Positions 19,001 to 27,475 of a stretch of DNA of 64,000 nucleotides are shown here, piece after piece. Numbering within the stretch: the first letter of the stretch is position 1; each line of letters begins with the position of its first letter. Source of the stretch: Archangiaceae bacterium (GTDB lineage Bacteria; Myxococcota; Myxococcia; Myxococcales; Myxococcaceae); NCBI GenBank assembly GCA_016714225.1, contig JADJNS010000009.1, positions 62,001-126,000 on the forward strand, written 5' to 3'. Below the pieces are notes generated by a model. It worked only from the letters and a program-made list of their open reading frames with translations. It was not told the DNA's origin and searched no databases. The translations under genes and the position numbers were made by a program.

Positions 19001-19351
19001 ATGAGGCTCGAGCGGCACATCGGAGGCATGGGCAAGGCCCGGCAGGTGAGCTACCTGCAGGCGCGCGGCTGGGCCGAGAGCGCGAAGGGCTGGTCGTGCG
19101 AGCGCCTGCTCGCCGAGAACGAGCGGCTCAGCCGAGCGCTGCACCACCAGCTCACCGAAGACCTCTGCCACGCGCTCTCACCTCACGGGTGGAAGGTGGT
19201 CGACTACTCGCCCCGCGGCTACGCGCAGCTGCTCGACCCGAACACCGGCGAGCGCTGCCCGCTGCCCAAGGCGCTGCGCCGGCAGGCGCGGCGCGAGAAC
19301 AAGAAGGTCGCCGACCTCACCTATGCGCTGTTTCTCGGCGCGCTGCTGTGA
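19001..19351 (+). CDS. Hypothetical protein, 116 aa
   Basis: This small, basic, soluble protein has a helical N-terminal half (ENERLSRALHHQLTEDL) and a conserved-looking C-terminal segment (DPNTGERCPLPKALRRQ). No family was recognised. It begins 31 bp after the barrel gene and could be the last gene of that operon. A second ATG at 19028 (GKARQVSYLQ) is possible but has a GGAGG too close to serve as its ribosome-binding site. Confidence 0.55.
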   Translation: MRLERHIGGMGKARQVSYLQARGWAESAKGWSCERLLAENERLSRALHHQLTEDLCHALSPHGWKVVDYSPRGYAQLLDPNTGERCPLPKALRRQARRENKKVADLTYALFLGALL

Positions 19352-19699
19352 ACGCACCGGCCCTGAGAGGGTTTCACCTGCTCTGAGCGCGCAGCGCGCG
19401 GTCGAAGCGGGAACAAACTCGCAAAAGAATCGGCGCCGTCGGGTCGCTACCCGCCCCTCGGCGATTCTCTTTCGCGGCTGTTCCCGCGACCGTCGGCATC
19501 AGCGGGCCAGACGCGAGCTCGGCGGCCTGGGACGTGACGTGCCGGCGATGTTTGTCCGCCGGCGAGCTCAAGGCGGCCGGTGAGGCCTCGGGGACGCGAC
19601 CGTCACCACGCCCGGGCTGCCGAGCGCGAGTGGCGCAGGCAGACTTTTCCGGGCCAGACGTCGTGCTCAACTCCCGCAAGCCGCCGTCACCCTGACCGG
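19352..19699. other. Convergent intergenic region holding a long imperfect inverted repeat
   Basis: This 348-bp region lies between two genes that converge on it. Its main feature is the stem-forming element at 19407-19487. The remaining 210 bp show no coding signal or recognised repeat. Confidence 0.5.
19407..19487. repeat. 81-nt imperfect inverted repeat (possible bidirectional terminator or structured RNA)
   Basis: GCGGGAACA at 19407-19415 is perfectly complementary to TGTTCCCGC at 19479-19487. AGAATCG at 19426-19432 pairs with CGATTCT at 19462-19468. The two arms are separated by equal 10-nt internal loops, and the apex holds a further GGGT/ACCC hairpin at 19441-19452. It lacks a T-run on either strand, so it is not a canonical intrinsic terminator. 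Confidence 0.6.
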
Positions 19700-20512
19700 C
19701 TACTTCTTCAGGTCGACGGTCACGACGCTCTTCTTGCTCGAGGTCACCGCCACGTCGGCGCGCTTCTCGACCTTGAAGCCGGGCTTGTCGACCTTCACCG
19801 TGTACACGCCGGGCTGTACCGCGGTGTTGACCGGCGTCTGGCCCAGGCTCACGCCGTTGATGCGCACCGTGGCGCCGGTCACCGGCTTGCCCTGGTGGCG
19901 GGTCACCACCACCAGCGTGCCGGGGCCCTTTGGGGCCGGCGTGGCAGCCGCCTTCGCCGGAGCCGGGGTCTTCGCCGGAGGCGGCGCCGACTTCGCGGGA
20001 GCCGCGGCGGGCGCGGTGGACTTCGGCGGTGCGGCCACGACGGGGTGGGGCGCGTCGCCCTTCTTCTCTTCGACCTTCTTCTCGACGGCTCTGGGCTCTT
20101 CGGCTTTCTTCTCTTCGACCCTGGGCTCGTCGCGGCGGGCCTGGGCCACGCGGGGCTCGGTCGGCCGGGTCTCGGGCGGAGCGGCCACCACCTCGAACAC
20201 CTCGGTGGGCGGCCGGGTGAACAGGTAGAGCGTCTCGGCGGCGAGCCCCAGCACCAGGAGCGCGATGACGATGCGGGCCACCGGTCGCACCTTCTTCTTG
20301 CCGGGCCGGCGCGGGTCTTCGAGGAGCACGATCTGCGACGGGTTCGCCCAGGGAATCGAGTTGCGCAGCTCGACCGCCTTGCCGATCAGCGTCTTGGTGA
20401 GCCCGCGGCGCTCTTTCGAGAGCACCATCGAGGCGAGGGTCGCGCCACAGCTGGGGCAGGAGCTCGCCCCGAGCGGCACGTCTTTCCCGCACTTTGCGCA
20501 GGGGAGCACCAC
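19700..20512 (-). CDS. Zinc-ribbon, single-pass membrane protein with C-terminal PEGA-like domain
   Basis: The 270-residue protein opens with a zinc ribbon (CAKCG and CPSCG). A basic region and one transmembrane helix follow (IVIALLVLGLAAETLYLF, near residues 75-95), then a long low-complexity Glu/Lys and Pro/Ala linker. The last ~75 residues (GTLVVVTRHQGKPVTGATVR to VTVDLKK) form a PEGA-like beta-sandwich with the usual VxGxxxGxTP pattern. The GTG at 20512 has a GGGTGGGG stretch at a fitting distance. Topology implies a cytoplasmic ribbon and a periplasmic PEGA domain. Its role is unknown. It is divergent from the ankyrin gene. Confidence 0.72.
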   Translation of the reverse strand: MVLPCAKCGKDVPLGASSCPSCGATLASMVLSKERRGLTKTLIGKAVELRNSIPWANPSQIVLLEDPRRPGKKKVRPVARIVIALLVLGLAAETLYLFTRPPTEVFEVVAAPPETRPTEPRVAQARRDEPRVEEKKAEEPRAVEKKVEEKKGDAPHPVVAAPPKSTAPAAAPAKSAPPPAKTPAPAKAAATPAPKGPGTLVVVTRHQGKPVTGATVRINGVSLGQTPVNTAVQPGVYTVKVDKPGFKVEKRADVAVTSSKKSVVTVDLKK

Positions 20513-20593
20513 GGCAGGCCCCACCCTAAGCCAACCCAACGCCGCGAGGCGAAGCCCGTTAAGGTGGGACTTTCCACCACTCGAGAGCGTGCG

Positions 20594-21079
20594 ATGAAGA
20601 AAAAGCCCCAAGAAGATCCATTGCAGGTGCTGTGGAGCGGCGACCCCCGCGCCATCGAGATCATGCTGCACCACAAGGTCGACTTGAACCACACCGGCCC
20701 CGACGGCCGCACGCTGCTCATGGAGACGGTGCTCGAGAAGCGCGCCGACCTCGCCAAGCTGCTGCTCGAGAACGGCGTCGACGTGAAGCGCCAAGACCGC
20801 GAGGGCGAGACCGCGCTGCACTTCGCGGCCCAGGCCCACCTCGCCGAGGTGGTTCAGCTGCTCATCGACAAGGGCGCCGTCATCGACGCGAAAGATCACC
20901 GCGACGAGACGCCGCTCTTCAAGGCGCTCTCGACCTTCCGCGGCGAAGCCGAGGGCAACGCCGTCTGGGCGCTGATGCTCGCCGGCGCCGATCGCTCGGT
21001 GAAGAACGTGCACGGCGTCTCGCCTGAAGATCTCGCCAAGCGCCCGTCGAACTACGACCTCGGCCAGTTCTTTCGCTGA
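20594..21079 (+). CDS. Ankyrin-repeat protein
   Basis: This 161-residue soluble protein is built of about four ankyrin repeats. The clearest are DGRTLLMETVLEKRADLAKL (residues ~36-66) and EGETALHFAAQAHLAEVVQL (~69-99), followed by a DETPLFKAL repeat and a degenerate last unit ending GVSPEDLAKR. No signal peptide is present. Ankyrin arrays mediate protein-protein contacts, and the partner is not evident from the neighbours. The ATG at 20594 begins a Lys-rich stretch typical of a cytosolic N-terminus. Confidence 0.85.
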   Translation: MKKKPQEDPLQVLWSGDPRAIEIMLHHKVDLNHTGPDGRTLLMETVLEKRADLAKLLLENGVDVKRQDREGETALHFAAQAHLAEVVQLLIDKGAVIDAKDHRDETPLFKALSTFRGEAEGNAVWALMLAGADRSVKNVHGVSPEDLAKRPSNYDLGQFFR

Positions 21080-21166
21080 GGTGAGCGTCGCTCGCGCTGG
21101 CGCCCTGCCGGCGCCGCGCAGGCCCTCGAGCGCCGGGCGGCGGCTGTCCCGGCCGCCCGCCCCGCC

Positions 21167-22825
21167 TCACTCGCCCTCGCGGTGGCCGCTCGCCACCTGC
21201 GCCTCGAAGATGGCGCGCGCCGCTTCGAGCGTATCGGCGTCTTCGGGGCGCTTGTCGTCGCGCACCCGGTGAATGCGGGGAAACCGCATCGAGAACCCGC
21301 TCGCGTGGCGCTTGCTCTTCTGCAGCCCGTCGAACGCCACCTCGATGACCACCTCGGGCGTCACCACGTGCATGCCGCCGTGCCGCTCGATGGTGAGCGC
21401 CTCGAAGCGGGTGGTGAGCGCTGAAATCTCGACGTCGGTGAGCCCGCTGTACGCCTTGCCGATGTCTTTGAGCTCGCCCCCGTCCCACACCGCGAAGGTG
21501 TAGTCCGACAGCACTCCCAGGCGCTTGCCGTGACCCCACTCGACCTTGGTCACCACCACGTCGAGCGTGCCGCCCGCCTTCTTCACCTTTCGCCACGACG
21601 CGCCGCGCCGCCCCGCCTCGTAGGGCGCCTCGACGCTCTTGAGCACCAGCCCCTCGTTGCCGCGCCCGCGTGCCAGCGCGAACAGCGCTTCGATCTGCGG
21701 CTCCAACGGCTGCGAGGCCTCGAAGCGGTGCACCGGGTTGAGCACCACCGCGTGGCCCTCGAGCAACTTCGCCAGCCGCTCGCGCCGCTCTGACCACGGG
21801 CGCTCGAGCACCGGCTCGCCGTCGAACAACAGGTCGTACGCCACGTACGCCACCGGCACCTTCGCCTGCAGCTCGGCCGAGGGGTTCTTGCGACCGATGC
21901 GCGCCTGCAGCACGTGAAACGGCCGCGCCCGCCCACCTTGCGCCACCGCGATGATTTCACCGTCGAGAATCGCCGCGCGCGGCAGGCCGGCGAGCGCGGT
22001 CACCACCTCGGGAAACGAGTGCGTCACCTCGCCCTGGCCGCGCGCGAACAGCCGCACCCGCTCGCCCAGCACGTGCGCCTGCGCCCGCACTCCGTCGAGC
22101 TTGTCTTCGGCGATGGTGCGCGCGGGGTCGAGCGGCGTCTTCACGCTCTCGGCCGGCGTGGCGAGCATGAAGCTCACCGGAGCTTCGACCTGCGTCGCAG
22201 CCTGCTCCAGCGTGCCCGCCTGGGCCGCGGTGGCCAGCGCCCCGATGTCGAGCAGCGCCGACGCCTTGCGCAGCACCTCGAGCGGCCGCTCGAACGCCGT
22301 GGCGATGCCCTCTTCGAGAATGCCCAGCTGCACCCCGACGCGCAGCTCTCCCAGCAGGGCCTTCACCAGGTACGCGGCCTCGGCCGGCCTGGCCCGCGTC
22401 AGCGCGGCGGTCAGCGCCAGCCCGCGGTCTGAGCGCTCGCTGTTCGAGGCCAGCCGCTCGATCAGCGCGCCGACCTCGAGCAGGGTGAGGCCCGGGTGGG
22501 CGTCGCCGCCGTGCGCCGCCAGCAGCGCGCCGGCGCCGTCGCCCAGGTCTCCGCGGGCCCGAGACAGCGCCGACAGCTCGGCCATCGAGCCGCCGGGCGC
22601 TGCCTCGACCGCCGCCTCTGCCACCAGCGCCCAGCCCACTCCGAGCTGGCGCGGGTCGGTCGGGGGCAGCAGCTCGCCGAGCACCAGCCGCGCGGCGATC
22701 GGCAGCTCGTCGACGGTGAGCGACTTGAAGAGCGCCGACAGCGCCGCCACCTTGGCCTTGCGCGAGCGGGTGGCCCGCACCGCGTCGAGCGTCTCGGCGA
22801 GCCGATGCATGCTGGCGACTCTCAT
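21167..22825 (-). CDS. ATP-dependent DNA ligase
   Basis: The 552-residue protein has the three-domain layout of archaeal/eukaryotic type I ATP ligases. A helical DNA-binding domain (1-~215) is followed by a nucleotidyltransferase domain with adenylation motif EDKLDGVRA (K242), motif III-like AYDLLFDG, motif IV EGLVLK and motif V WRKVKK. An OB-fold domain ends near RFPRIHRVRDDKRPEDADT. Bacteria rely on NAD ligase for replication, so this is likely a repair enzyme. No Ku or LigD partner is in the window. A 21-bp palindrome lies 40 bp upstream. The alternative start is the ATG at 22810. Confidence 0.92.
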   Translation of the reverse strand: MRVASMHRLAETLDAVRATRSRKAKVAALSALFKSLTVDELPIAARLVLGELLPPTDPRQLGVGWALVAEAAVEAAPGGSMAELSALSRARGDLGDGAGALLAAHGGDAHPGLTLLEVGALIERLASNSERSDRGLALTAALTRARPAEAAYLVKALLGELRVGVQLGILEEGIATAFERPLEVLRKASALLDIGALATAAQAGTLEQAATQVEAPVSFMLATPAESVKTPLDPARTIAEDKLDGVRAQAHVLGERVRLFARGQGEVTHSFPEVVTALAGLPRAAILDGEIIAVAQGGRARPFHVLQARIGRKNPSAELQAKVPVAYVAYDLLFDGEPVLERPWSERRERLAKLLEGHAVVLNPVHRFEASQPLEPQIEALFALARGRGNEGLVLKSVEAPYEAGRRGASWRKVKKAGGTLDVVVTKVEWGHGKRLGVLSDYTFAVWDGGELKDIGKAYSGLTDVEISALTTRFEALTIERHGGMHVVTPEVVIEVAFDGLQKSKRHASGFSMRFPRIHRVRDDKRPEDADTLEAARAIFEAQVASGHREGE

Positions 22826-22864
22826 ATTCGAGTCGCCGCCGCCCCGCCCCATTCTGCGGAGCCG

Positions 22865-22885
22865 ATGCAGTACCTCGTACTGCAT
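22865..22885. promoter_or_regulatory. Perfect palindrome upstream of the DNA ligase gene (candidate operator)
   Basis: ATGCAGTAC (22865-22873) and GTACTGCAT (22877-22885) are perfect 9-bp inverted arms around CTC. The element ends 40 bp before the ligase start and lies downstream of iolE. It does not match LexA consensus sites known to me. Confidence 0.45.
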
Positions 22886-22951
22886 GCACGGCGCAGTTGG
22901 GCGGGCCGCTCCAGGGCGCGCGGGTTCTACCGGCGAGCGCCGAGCGGCTCC

Positions 22952-23881
22952 TCAGGCCGTGCTCCGAGCGCCCGCCTGAGGCAGGTCACCCACCTTCAGC
23001 GCGGCGCGCTCGAGCGCGGCCACGGTGTTCTTGTGACCGAGCGTGGCGTAGGTCAGCGGGTGCGCCTTCTTGGGGTCCTGCTCGGCTTCCACCACCGTCC
23101 AACCGGTGTAGCGGTACAGCGAGAGCTCGGCGAGCACCGCATCGAAGTCGACGCAGCCGTCGCCCGGCACGGTGAACACCCCCTCGAGCACCGCGCTCAA
23201 GAACGGCACGTCGTTCACCAGCGCCTTGGCGAGCTGGGGCTGGCGCACGTCTTTCAGGTGCAGGTGGGCGACCCGGTCGCCGTGCAGCCGCGCCACCGCG
23301 GCGGGGTCGGCGCCCGCGTAGGTGAGGTGGCCGGTGTCGAGGGTCAGCCAGACGTCGGGCCCGGTGCAGGCCATCAGCCGGTCGATCTCTTGCGCGGTCT
23401 GCACCACGGTGCCCATGTGGTGGTGGTACGCGAGCCGAATGCCCCAGCTGGCGCAGAGCGCGCCGAGCTCATCGAGCCCATGAATCAGGCGGGCCCAGCC
23501 GCGCTCGTCGAGCCGTGGCCGGAGAGAGAGCGGCGTCGCGCCATCGCCGTGCACCGCGCCGGTGGTCTCGCACAGCACCACCACCCGCGAGCCCATCGCG
23601 TAGAGCAGCTCGAGGTGGGGCTCGAGCTCGGCGGCCTCGGCGTCGAAGTCGCGCTCCAAGAGGTGGCTCGAGTGCCAGCCCGAGACCACCCTGAGGCCCG
23701 CCCTCTTCATGATCGGCGCCAGCTCGGTGGCGGTGCGGGGGAACTTGTGACCGAGCTCGATGCCGGCGTACCCGGCCAGCCGCGCCTCGCTCAGGCAGGT
23801 CTCGAGCGGCGTTTCGCGGCCGAGCTCGGGCAGGTCGTCATTCGTCCACGTCAGCGGGTTGATGCCGATGCGCAGGCTCAT
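22952..23881 (-). CDS. iolE: Myo-inosose-2 dehydratase-like sugar isomerase/epimerase
   Basis: This 309-residue TIM-barrel protein belongs to the AP endonuclease-2/sugar isomerase superfamily. The opening GINPLTWTNDDLPELG is characteristic of IolE, which dehydrates scyllo-inosose in inositol catabolism. Metal-site strands are recognisable (GIELGHKF, LAYHHHMGTVV, WLTLDTGHLTYAG, AHLHLKDVR, and GWTVVEAEQD with the last acidic ligand). No other iol gene is visible, so the substrate assignment rests on the N-terminal signature. It is divergent from the VOC protein gene with ~290 bp between them. Confidence 0.8.
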   Translation of the reverse strand: MSLRIGINPLTWTNDDLPELGRETPLETCLSEARLAGYAGIELGHKFPRTATELAPIMKRAGLRVVSGWHSSHLLERDFDAEAAELEPHLELLYAMGSRVVVLCETTGAVHGDGATPLSLRPRLDERGWARLIHGLDELGALCASWGIRLAYHHHMGTVVQTAQEIDRLMACTGPDVWLTLDTGHLTYAGADPAAVARLHGDRVAHLHLKDVRQPQLAKALVNDVPFLSAVLEGVFTVPGDGCVDFDAVLAELSLYRYTGWTVVEAEQDPKKAHPLTYATLGHKNTVAALERAALKVGDLPQAGARSTA

Positions 23882-24174
23882 CGGGCGACCCTCCCCGACG
23901 ACTGCGGCGAGCAGGGGAAATGCGGTGCGTGGCCAGACGCGTGTTCAGCGACCATGTTCTCTCTCCGTGGGTGGGTGGGTGCGACCGCCACGAGATAATG
24001 GCCACCTCATTTTTCGTGGGGCGTCGGCCGAAGAACGCACCGCTCAGAGACTCGAGCAGGGGCTCTCGATGTGGCGAGCCGGTAGCGCTGGCTCACCGGG
24101 AGAGCAGCAATCGAGATTGCGGGTCTCGCGGCGGCAGGTTACCCACCGCTCTCCCAATTCCTCCGGAGGAAGTC
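23882..24174. other. Divergent intergenic region with a structured leader
   Basis: These 293 bp separate iolE (minus) from the VOC gene (plus) and should contain both promoters. The 3' third folds into the element at 24098-24155. A GTGGGTGGGTGGGTG run (from about 23966) could form G-rich structure. I could not assign clear -35/-10 boxes. Confidence 0.4.
24098..24155 (+). promoter_or_regulatory. Candidate structured 5' leader (three-way junction) ahead of the VOC gene
   Basis: Outer arms GGGAGAGC (24098-24105) and GCTCTCCC (24148-24155) enclose one small hairpin (GCAAT/ATTGC, 24107-24120). A second stem is either GGGT/ACCC (24121-24124 with 24141-24144) or GCGG/CCGC. The outer stem closes 9 nt before the Shine-Dalgarno GGAGGA at 24165-24170. 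The layout is that of a cis-regulatory RNA, but it matches no riboswitch consensus I know. Confidence 0.4.
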
Positions 24175-24939
24175 ATGGCAGAGCCGAGCGGTTTCGTGTG
24201 GCACGAGCTGGTCACCCCCGACCCGAAGGCGGCGCTGAAGTTCTACGGCGAGGTCATCGGGTGGACGGTGAAAGAGGTTCCCGGCGGCGGCGGTGAGCCG
24301 TACCGCATGCTCGAGGCGAACGGCCGCGGCGTGGGCGGGGTGTTCAAGGCCCAGGGGGGCATGCCCACGGGGTGGGTGGGCTACCTGTTCTCGAGCGACG
24401 TCGACCGCGATGTGAAGCGGCTGGTGGCGTCTGGCGCTCAGCTCAAGCGCCCACCCGAAGACGTGCCGATGGCGGGGCGGCTCGCGCCGATGACCGACCC
24501 GCAGGGCGCGGGGTTCATTCTGTTCAACCCCAAGCCGCCTCCCGGGCAGGAGCGCCAGTTCGCCACCGGCCAGGGCAGCGTGGCGTGGAACGAGTACTAC
24601 GCGTCAGACCTCGACCCGGCGGTGGCGTTCTACCGCGAGCACTTCGGGTTCAAGCCGGTGCGCGTCACCGACATGGGCGACAAGGGCAAGTACCACGTGC
24701 TCGACACCACCGGCACCCGGGGCAGCATCGGCATGATGAAGAACCCCCAGCCCAAGGCGCCGCCGATGTGGGTCTTCTACTTTCAGGTCGACGACGTCGA
24801 CGCGGCCGCCAAGAAGGTGACCGCGGCGGGCGGCAAGGTGCTGCACGGCCCGATGGAGGTGCCCACCGGAGATCGGGTCGCGATGGCGTTCGACCCCCAG
24901 GGCGGCATGTTCGCGTTGATGCAGCCGAAGAAGGGGTAG
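24175..24939 (+). CDS. Two-domain VOC (glyoxalase/dioxygenase-fold) protein
   Basis: The 254-residue protein consists of two vicinal-oxygen-chelate domains. The first (residues ~5-123) starts FVWHELVTPDPKAALKFYGE and the second (~135-250) starts VAWNEYYASDLDPAVAFYRE. Metal-ligand positions are partly kept (H10 and E11, later Q/E residues), but I cannot assign a substrate. Such tandem VOC proteins are often annotated as glyoxalase-like or antibiotic-binding. A strong GGAGGA lies 5 nt upstream of the ATG, directly after a structured leader, hinting at translational control. Confidence 0.85.
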   Translation: MAEPSGFVWHELVTPDPKAALKFYGEVIGWTVKEVPGGGGEPYRMLEANGRGVGGVFKAQGGMPTGWVGYLFSSDVDRDVKRLVASGAQLKRPPEDVPMAGRLAPMTDPQGAGFILFNPKPPPGQERQFATGQGSVAWNEYYASDLDPAVAFYREHFGFKPVRVTDMGDKGKYHVLDTTGTRGSIGMMKNPQPKAPPMWVFYFQVDDVDAAAKKVTAAGGKVLHGPMEVPTGDRVAMAFDPQGGMFALMQPKKG

Positions 24940-25005
24940 CCAGGCCGCGGTTCGCCTCAAGCGGTGGGTGACCCGACATTTCTCCCGGTGGTAGACCGTC
25001 GGAAG

Positions 25006-25914
25006 ATGGCGCTCGCTTCACGGGGTCTGTGCCCGGTCTTGCTGCTCGGCGTGCTCCTCATGTCGACCCTCGGCTGCGACGAGCGCATCTCGCATGCGCT
25101 CGCCGCGCCCGACGCTGGGGTGAGCCCCGGCGCGTGCGGCGGCGCACCTTTTCCCGATCTCGGGCTGACCGGGCACCAGCCCACCGGAGTGGTGCTCACG
25201 CCGTACTCGGGCCCCGCGCGCATCACCGTGGCAGGGACGGTGGTCGACGGCGCCGACGTCTCGACGTGCCTGACCATCGACGCGCCCAACGTGGTGCTGA
25301 AGCGAAGCCGGGTTCACAGCGCCAGCCGCTGCGGGCTGGCGGTGGTCGAGGTGCTGGCGAGCGCGTCGGGCCTTCGCCTCGAAGACACCGAGCTCGACGG
25401 CGACCAGGCCGGCGACTTCGGCGTCACCGGCGGCGGCTACACTGCCCTGCGCTTGAACGTGCACGGCGTGAATGGCGGCTTCGCAATCACCGGCACCGCC
25501 GCCACCACCATTCAAGACTGCTGGGTGCACGACCTGAGCAACGCGGGCACCCGCCCGGTCGACACGGTGAGCTCGAACGGCGCCTCTCACGTGGTGCTGC
25601 GCGGCAACCACCTCGAGAACGCCTTCAACTCGGACGCGGTGATCGGCCTGTTCGGCGACTTCGCGCCGCTCGCCGACTTCCTCGTCGAGCACAACCTGCT
25701 CAACGGCGGAGGCTTCGCGGTCTACGCCGGCCACCTGCCGGCGAAGGCGTACCCCGATGCCGTTCAGATGCGGTTCCAGGACAACTGCTTCGGGCGCAAG
25801 TACTACCCCCAGTGCGGCTACTTCGGCCCGGTGTCGGCGTACGACGCGACCGCCTCGGGCAACGTCTGGAGCGGCAACCGGTGGCAGGACACTGGCGCCG
25901 AGGTGCTGCCCTGA
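25006..25914 (+). CDS. Lipoprotein with right-handed beta-helix fold
   Basis: The start at 25006 gives MALASRGLCPVLLLGVLL followed by the lipobox STLGC. A start at 24964 would bury the signal. The mature part has short parallel-beta-helix rungs (VVLKRSRVHS, LRLEDTELDGD, TALRLNVHGV, TTIQDCWVHD, HVVLRGNHLEN, DFLVEHNLLNGG), as in pectate-lyase-like proteins. No catalytic residues of polysaccharide lyases can be identified. It is probably surface or periplasmic and binds glycans. The next gene begins 2 bp after its stop. Confidence 0.75.
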   Translation: MALASRGLCPVLLLGVLLMSTLGCDERISHALAAPDAGVSPGACGGAPFPDLGLTGHQPTGVVLTPYSGPARITVAGTVVDGADVSTCLTIDAPNVVLKRSRVHSASRCGLAVVEVLASASGLRLEDTELDGDQAGDFGVTGGGYTALRLNVHGVNGGFAITGTAATTIQDCWVHDLSNAGTRPVDTVSSNGASHVVLRGNHLENAFNSDAVIGLFGDFAPLADFLVEHNLLNGGGFAVYAGHLPAKAYPDAVQMRFQDNCFGRKYYPQCGYFGPVSAYDATASGNVWSGNRWQDTGAEVLP

Positions 25915-25916
25915 CC

Positions 25917-26882
25917 GTGTCGCTGGGCGTGGCACTGGCGGTCGCGCTGGCGGCGGGTGCCGAGCCGCCGGCAGCCACCCGCGTGGCGGTCGACCTCACC
26001 CAGCTGGGCGAGCGTGACTTTCAGGTGCTCGATGGGCTGGGGCTCGAGAACCGCGCCACGGTGCGGCTCATTCAAGAGGGCTTCGCGGTGGTGAGCCTGC
26101 GCTCAGCTCCGCAGCTGGTGCTTCGGGTGACCGCCAGGGCCGAGGCGCTGCTACTGGTGGCCGAGAGCCCGGTGAGCCGGGCCCAGCGGGTGGTACGGCG
26201 CGGCGGGCTGACCGCGGCCGAGCTTCACCTCGCGGTCGCGCAGAAGCTGGTCGAGCTCGCCCGCGAAGTTCCCACCGAACCGCCGCCGCAGCCGCAGCCG
26301 CCGCCGCCGTCGCCGGCCGCGCCGCCCGCGCCGGCGCCCGAGCCCGGCCCGGTGCAGCAAGAGGTCGTCTCCCCGCCACCGGCCGAGCCTTCGCAGGCGC
26401 CGGGGTTCAGCGTGGGGGCAGGCGGCGCGGCGCTGCTGCGCGAGGGCGGCGTCGACCCGTTGGCCTTGTTGTGGATCGAGCGGCACGGCTGGCGGGTGCG
26501 CCCGAAGGTGGTGCTCGGGTTCACGGCTTCTCAGCCGGCCCGGCTGCAGGTGTTCGAGGTGCAGGGGCAGCTCGGCATCGCGTGGCCGTGGTCGCTGCGG
26601 CCCGGCCTCGAGCTGTCGGTGAGCGCGCTGGTGGGCGCGGTGCTGCACTCCTACTCGACCCGCCCGCCGCTTCAGCCCGAGTCGGGCACGCGGGTCGACC
26701 TGCTGGTGTCGCTCCCGCTCGAGCTGACCTTTCGCCCCACCCCGAGGTTCTTCATGTCGGTGCGGCTGTGCCCGGCGCTATCGTCGCGAGGCCGCGAGCA
26801 CCTCGAGGGGTCGAACCTGCTGTGGCGCCGCGGCGCGGCTCGGGCCGAAGTGGGCGCGAACATTGGGGTATCTTTCGACTGA
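25917..26882 (+). CDS. Envelope protein with Pro-rich linker and barrel-like C-terminal half
   Basis: The GTG at 25917 gives a Sec signal (SLGVALAVALAAGAEPP). Residues ~20-115 form a small alpha/beta domain (RVAVDLTQLGERDFQVLDGL). A PQPQPPPPSPAAPPAP-type linker follows. The C-terminal ~170 residues show alternating strands with aromatic ends (VRPKVVLGFTA, LGIAWPWSLRP, LPLELTFRPTPRFFMSV) like a small outer-membrane barrel. The function is unknown. It lies between the beta-helix lipoprotein and the sigma factor in one tight run, so it may be an output or sensor of that sigma system. Confidence 0.68.
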   Translation: MSLGVALAVALAAGAEPPAATRVAVDLTQLGERDFQVLDGLGLENRATVRLIQEGFAVVSLRSAPQLVLRVTARAEALLLVAESPVSRAQRVVRRGGLTAAELHLAVAQKLVELAREVPTEPPPQPQPPPPSPAAPPAPAPEPGPVQQEVVSPPPAEPSQAPGFSVGAGGAALLREGGVDPLALLWIERHGWRVRPKVVLGFTASQPARLQVFEVQGQLGIAWPWSLRPGLELSVSALVGAVLHSYSTRPPLQPESGTRVDLLVSLPLELTFRPTPRFFMSVRLCPALSSRGREHLEGSNLLWRRGAARAEVGANIGVSFD

Positions 26883-26899
26883 GCCGTGCAAAGGAAAGA

Positions 26900-27475
26900 T
26901 TGAGCGCTCCCGAGGGTGATGGGCCCGGAGCCGCCGACGTGTCCCTCGCTGCCGCACGACCTCTAGAGCGCTCACTCACGTTCGAGGAGCTCTACGAGTC
27001 GCAGAAAGAGCGGGTGTATCGATGGGCGCTGCAGTTCGGCGCCGGCAGCCGCGGCTGGGCAGAGGACGTGACCCACGACGTGTTCATTCGCGTGTTTCAG
27101 ACCTACGACTCGCTCCACCACCGCGACGACCTCGGCGGCCTGCTGTACCGGGTCACCGCCAACGTGGCCCTCAACCGGCTGCGCAAAGAGCGGGGCATCT
27201 TCTCGCGGCTGCGCCAGCTGTTGGGCGACGAGGTCGAGGCCGACCCGCACGAGCAGTTGGCCCTCAAAGAGACCTCGCGCGAGGCCTTGCGACAGCTCGA
27301 AGCGCTGCCTGCACTCGAGCGGGCGGTGCTCTCGATGAAGCTGTTCGACGGCAAGCGGCAGAGCGAGATTGCCCAGACCCTGTCGCTGTCGGAGGGGTAC
27401 GTGTCGAAGCTGCTGCAGCGGGCGATGGGGCGAATCAGGAGCGCGGGCTGGGAGGTGAGCGATGGCTCGGAGTGA
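26900..27475 (+). CDS. ECF-type RNA polymerase sigma factor
   Basis: The 191-residue protein has region 2 (ELYESQKERVYRWALQ, WAEDVTHDVFIRVF) and region 4 (LPALERAVLSMKLFDG, QSEIAQTLSLSEGYVSKLL), the standard ECF layout without region 3. The TTG at 26900 is preceded by AAGGAAAG. A GTG at 26939 is the alternative. Its 3' end overlaps the FecR-like gene by 14 bp, so the FecR protein is the probable regulator. In myxobacteria such pairs usually control envelope functions. Adjacent envelope genes upstream are candidate targets. Confidence 0.9.
   Translation: MSAPEGDGPGAADVSLAAARPLERSLTFEELYESQKERVYRWALQFGAGSRGWAEDVTHDVFIRVFQTYDSLHHRDDLGGLLYRVTANVALNRLRKERGIFSRLRQLLGDEVEADPHEQLALKETSREALRQLEALPALERAVLSMKLFDGKRQSEIAQTLSLSEGYVSKLLQRAMGRIRSAGWEVSDGSE

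Noticed and set aside
24088..24160. tRNA-like D-arm (GCTCACCGGGAGAGC) in the leader of the VOC gene
   Set aside because: No matching 5-bp anticodon stem with 7-nt loop, no T-arm GGTTCGA, and no acceptor stem can be drawn.
24025..24160. Glycine or cyclic di-GMP riboswitch
   Set aside because: Short words such as GGAGAGC and CCGAAG resemble parts of the glycine aptamer, but the order and spacing of the conserved core are absent. The GEMM core is also not found.
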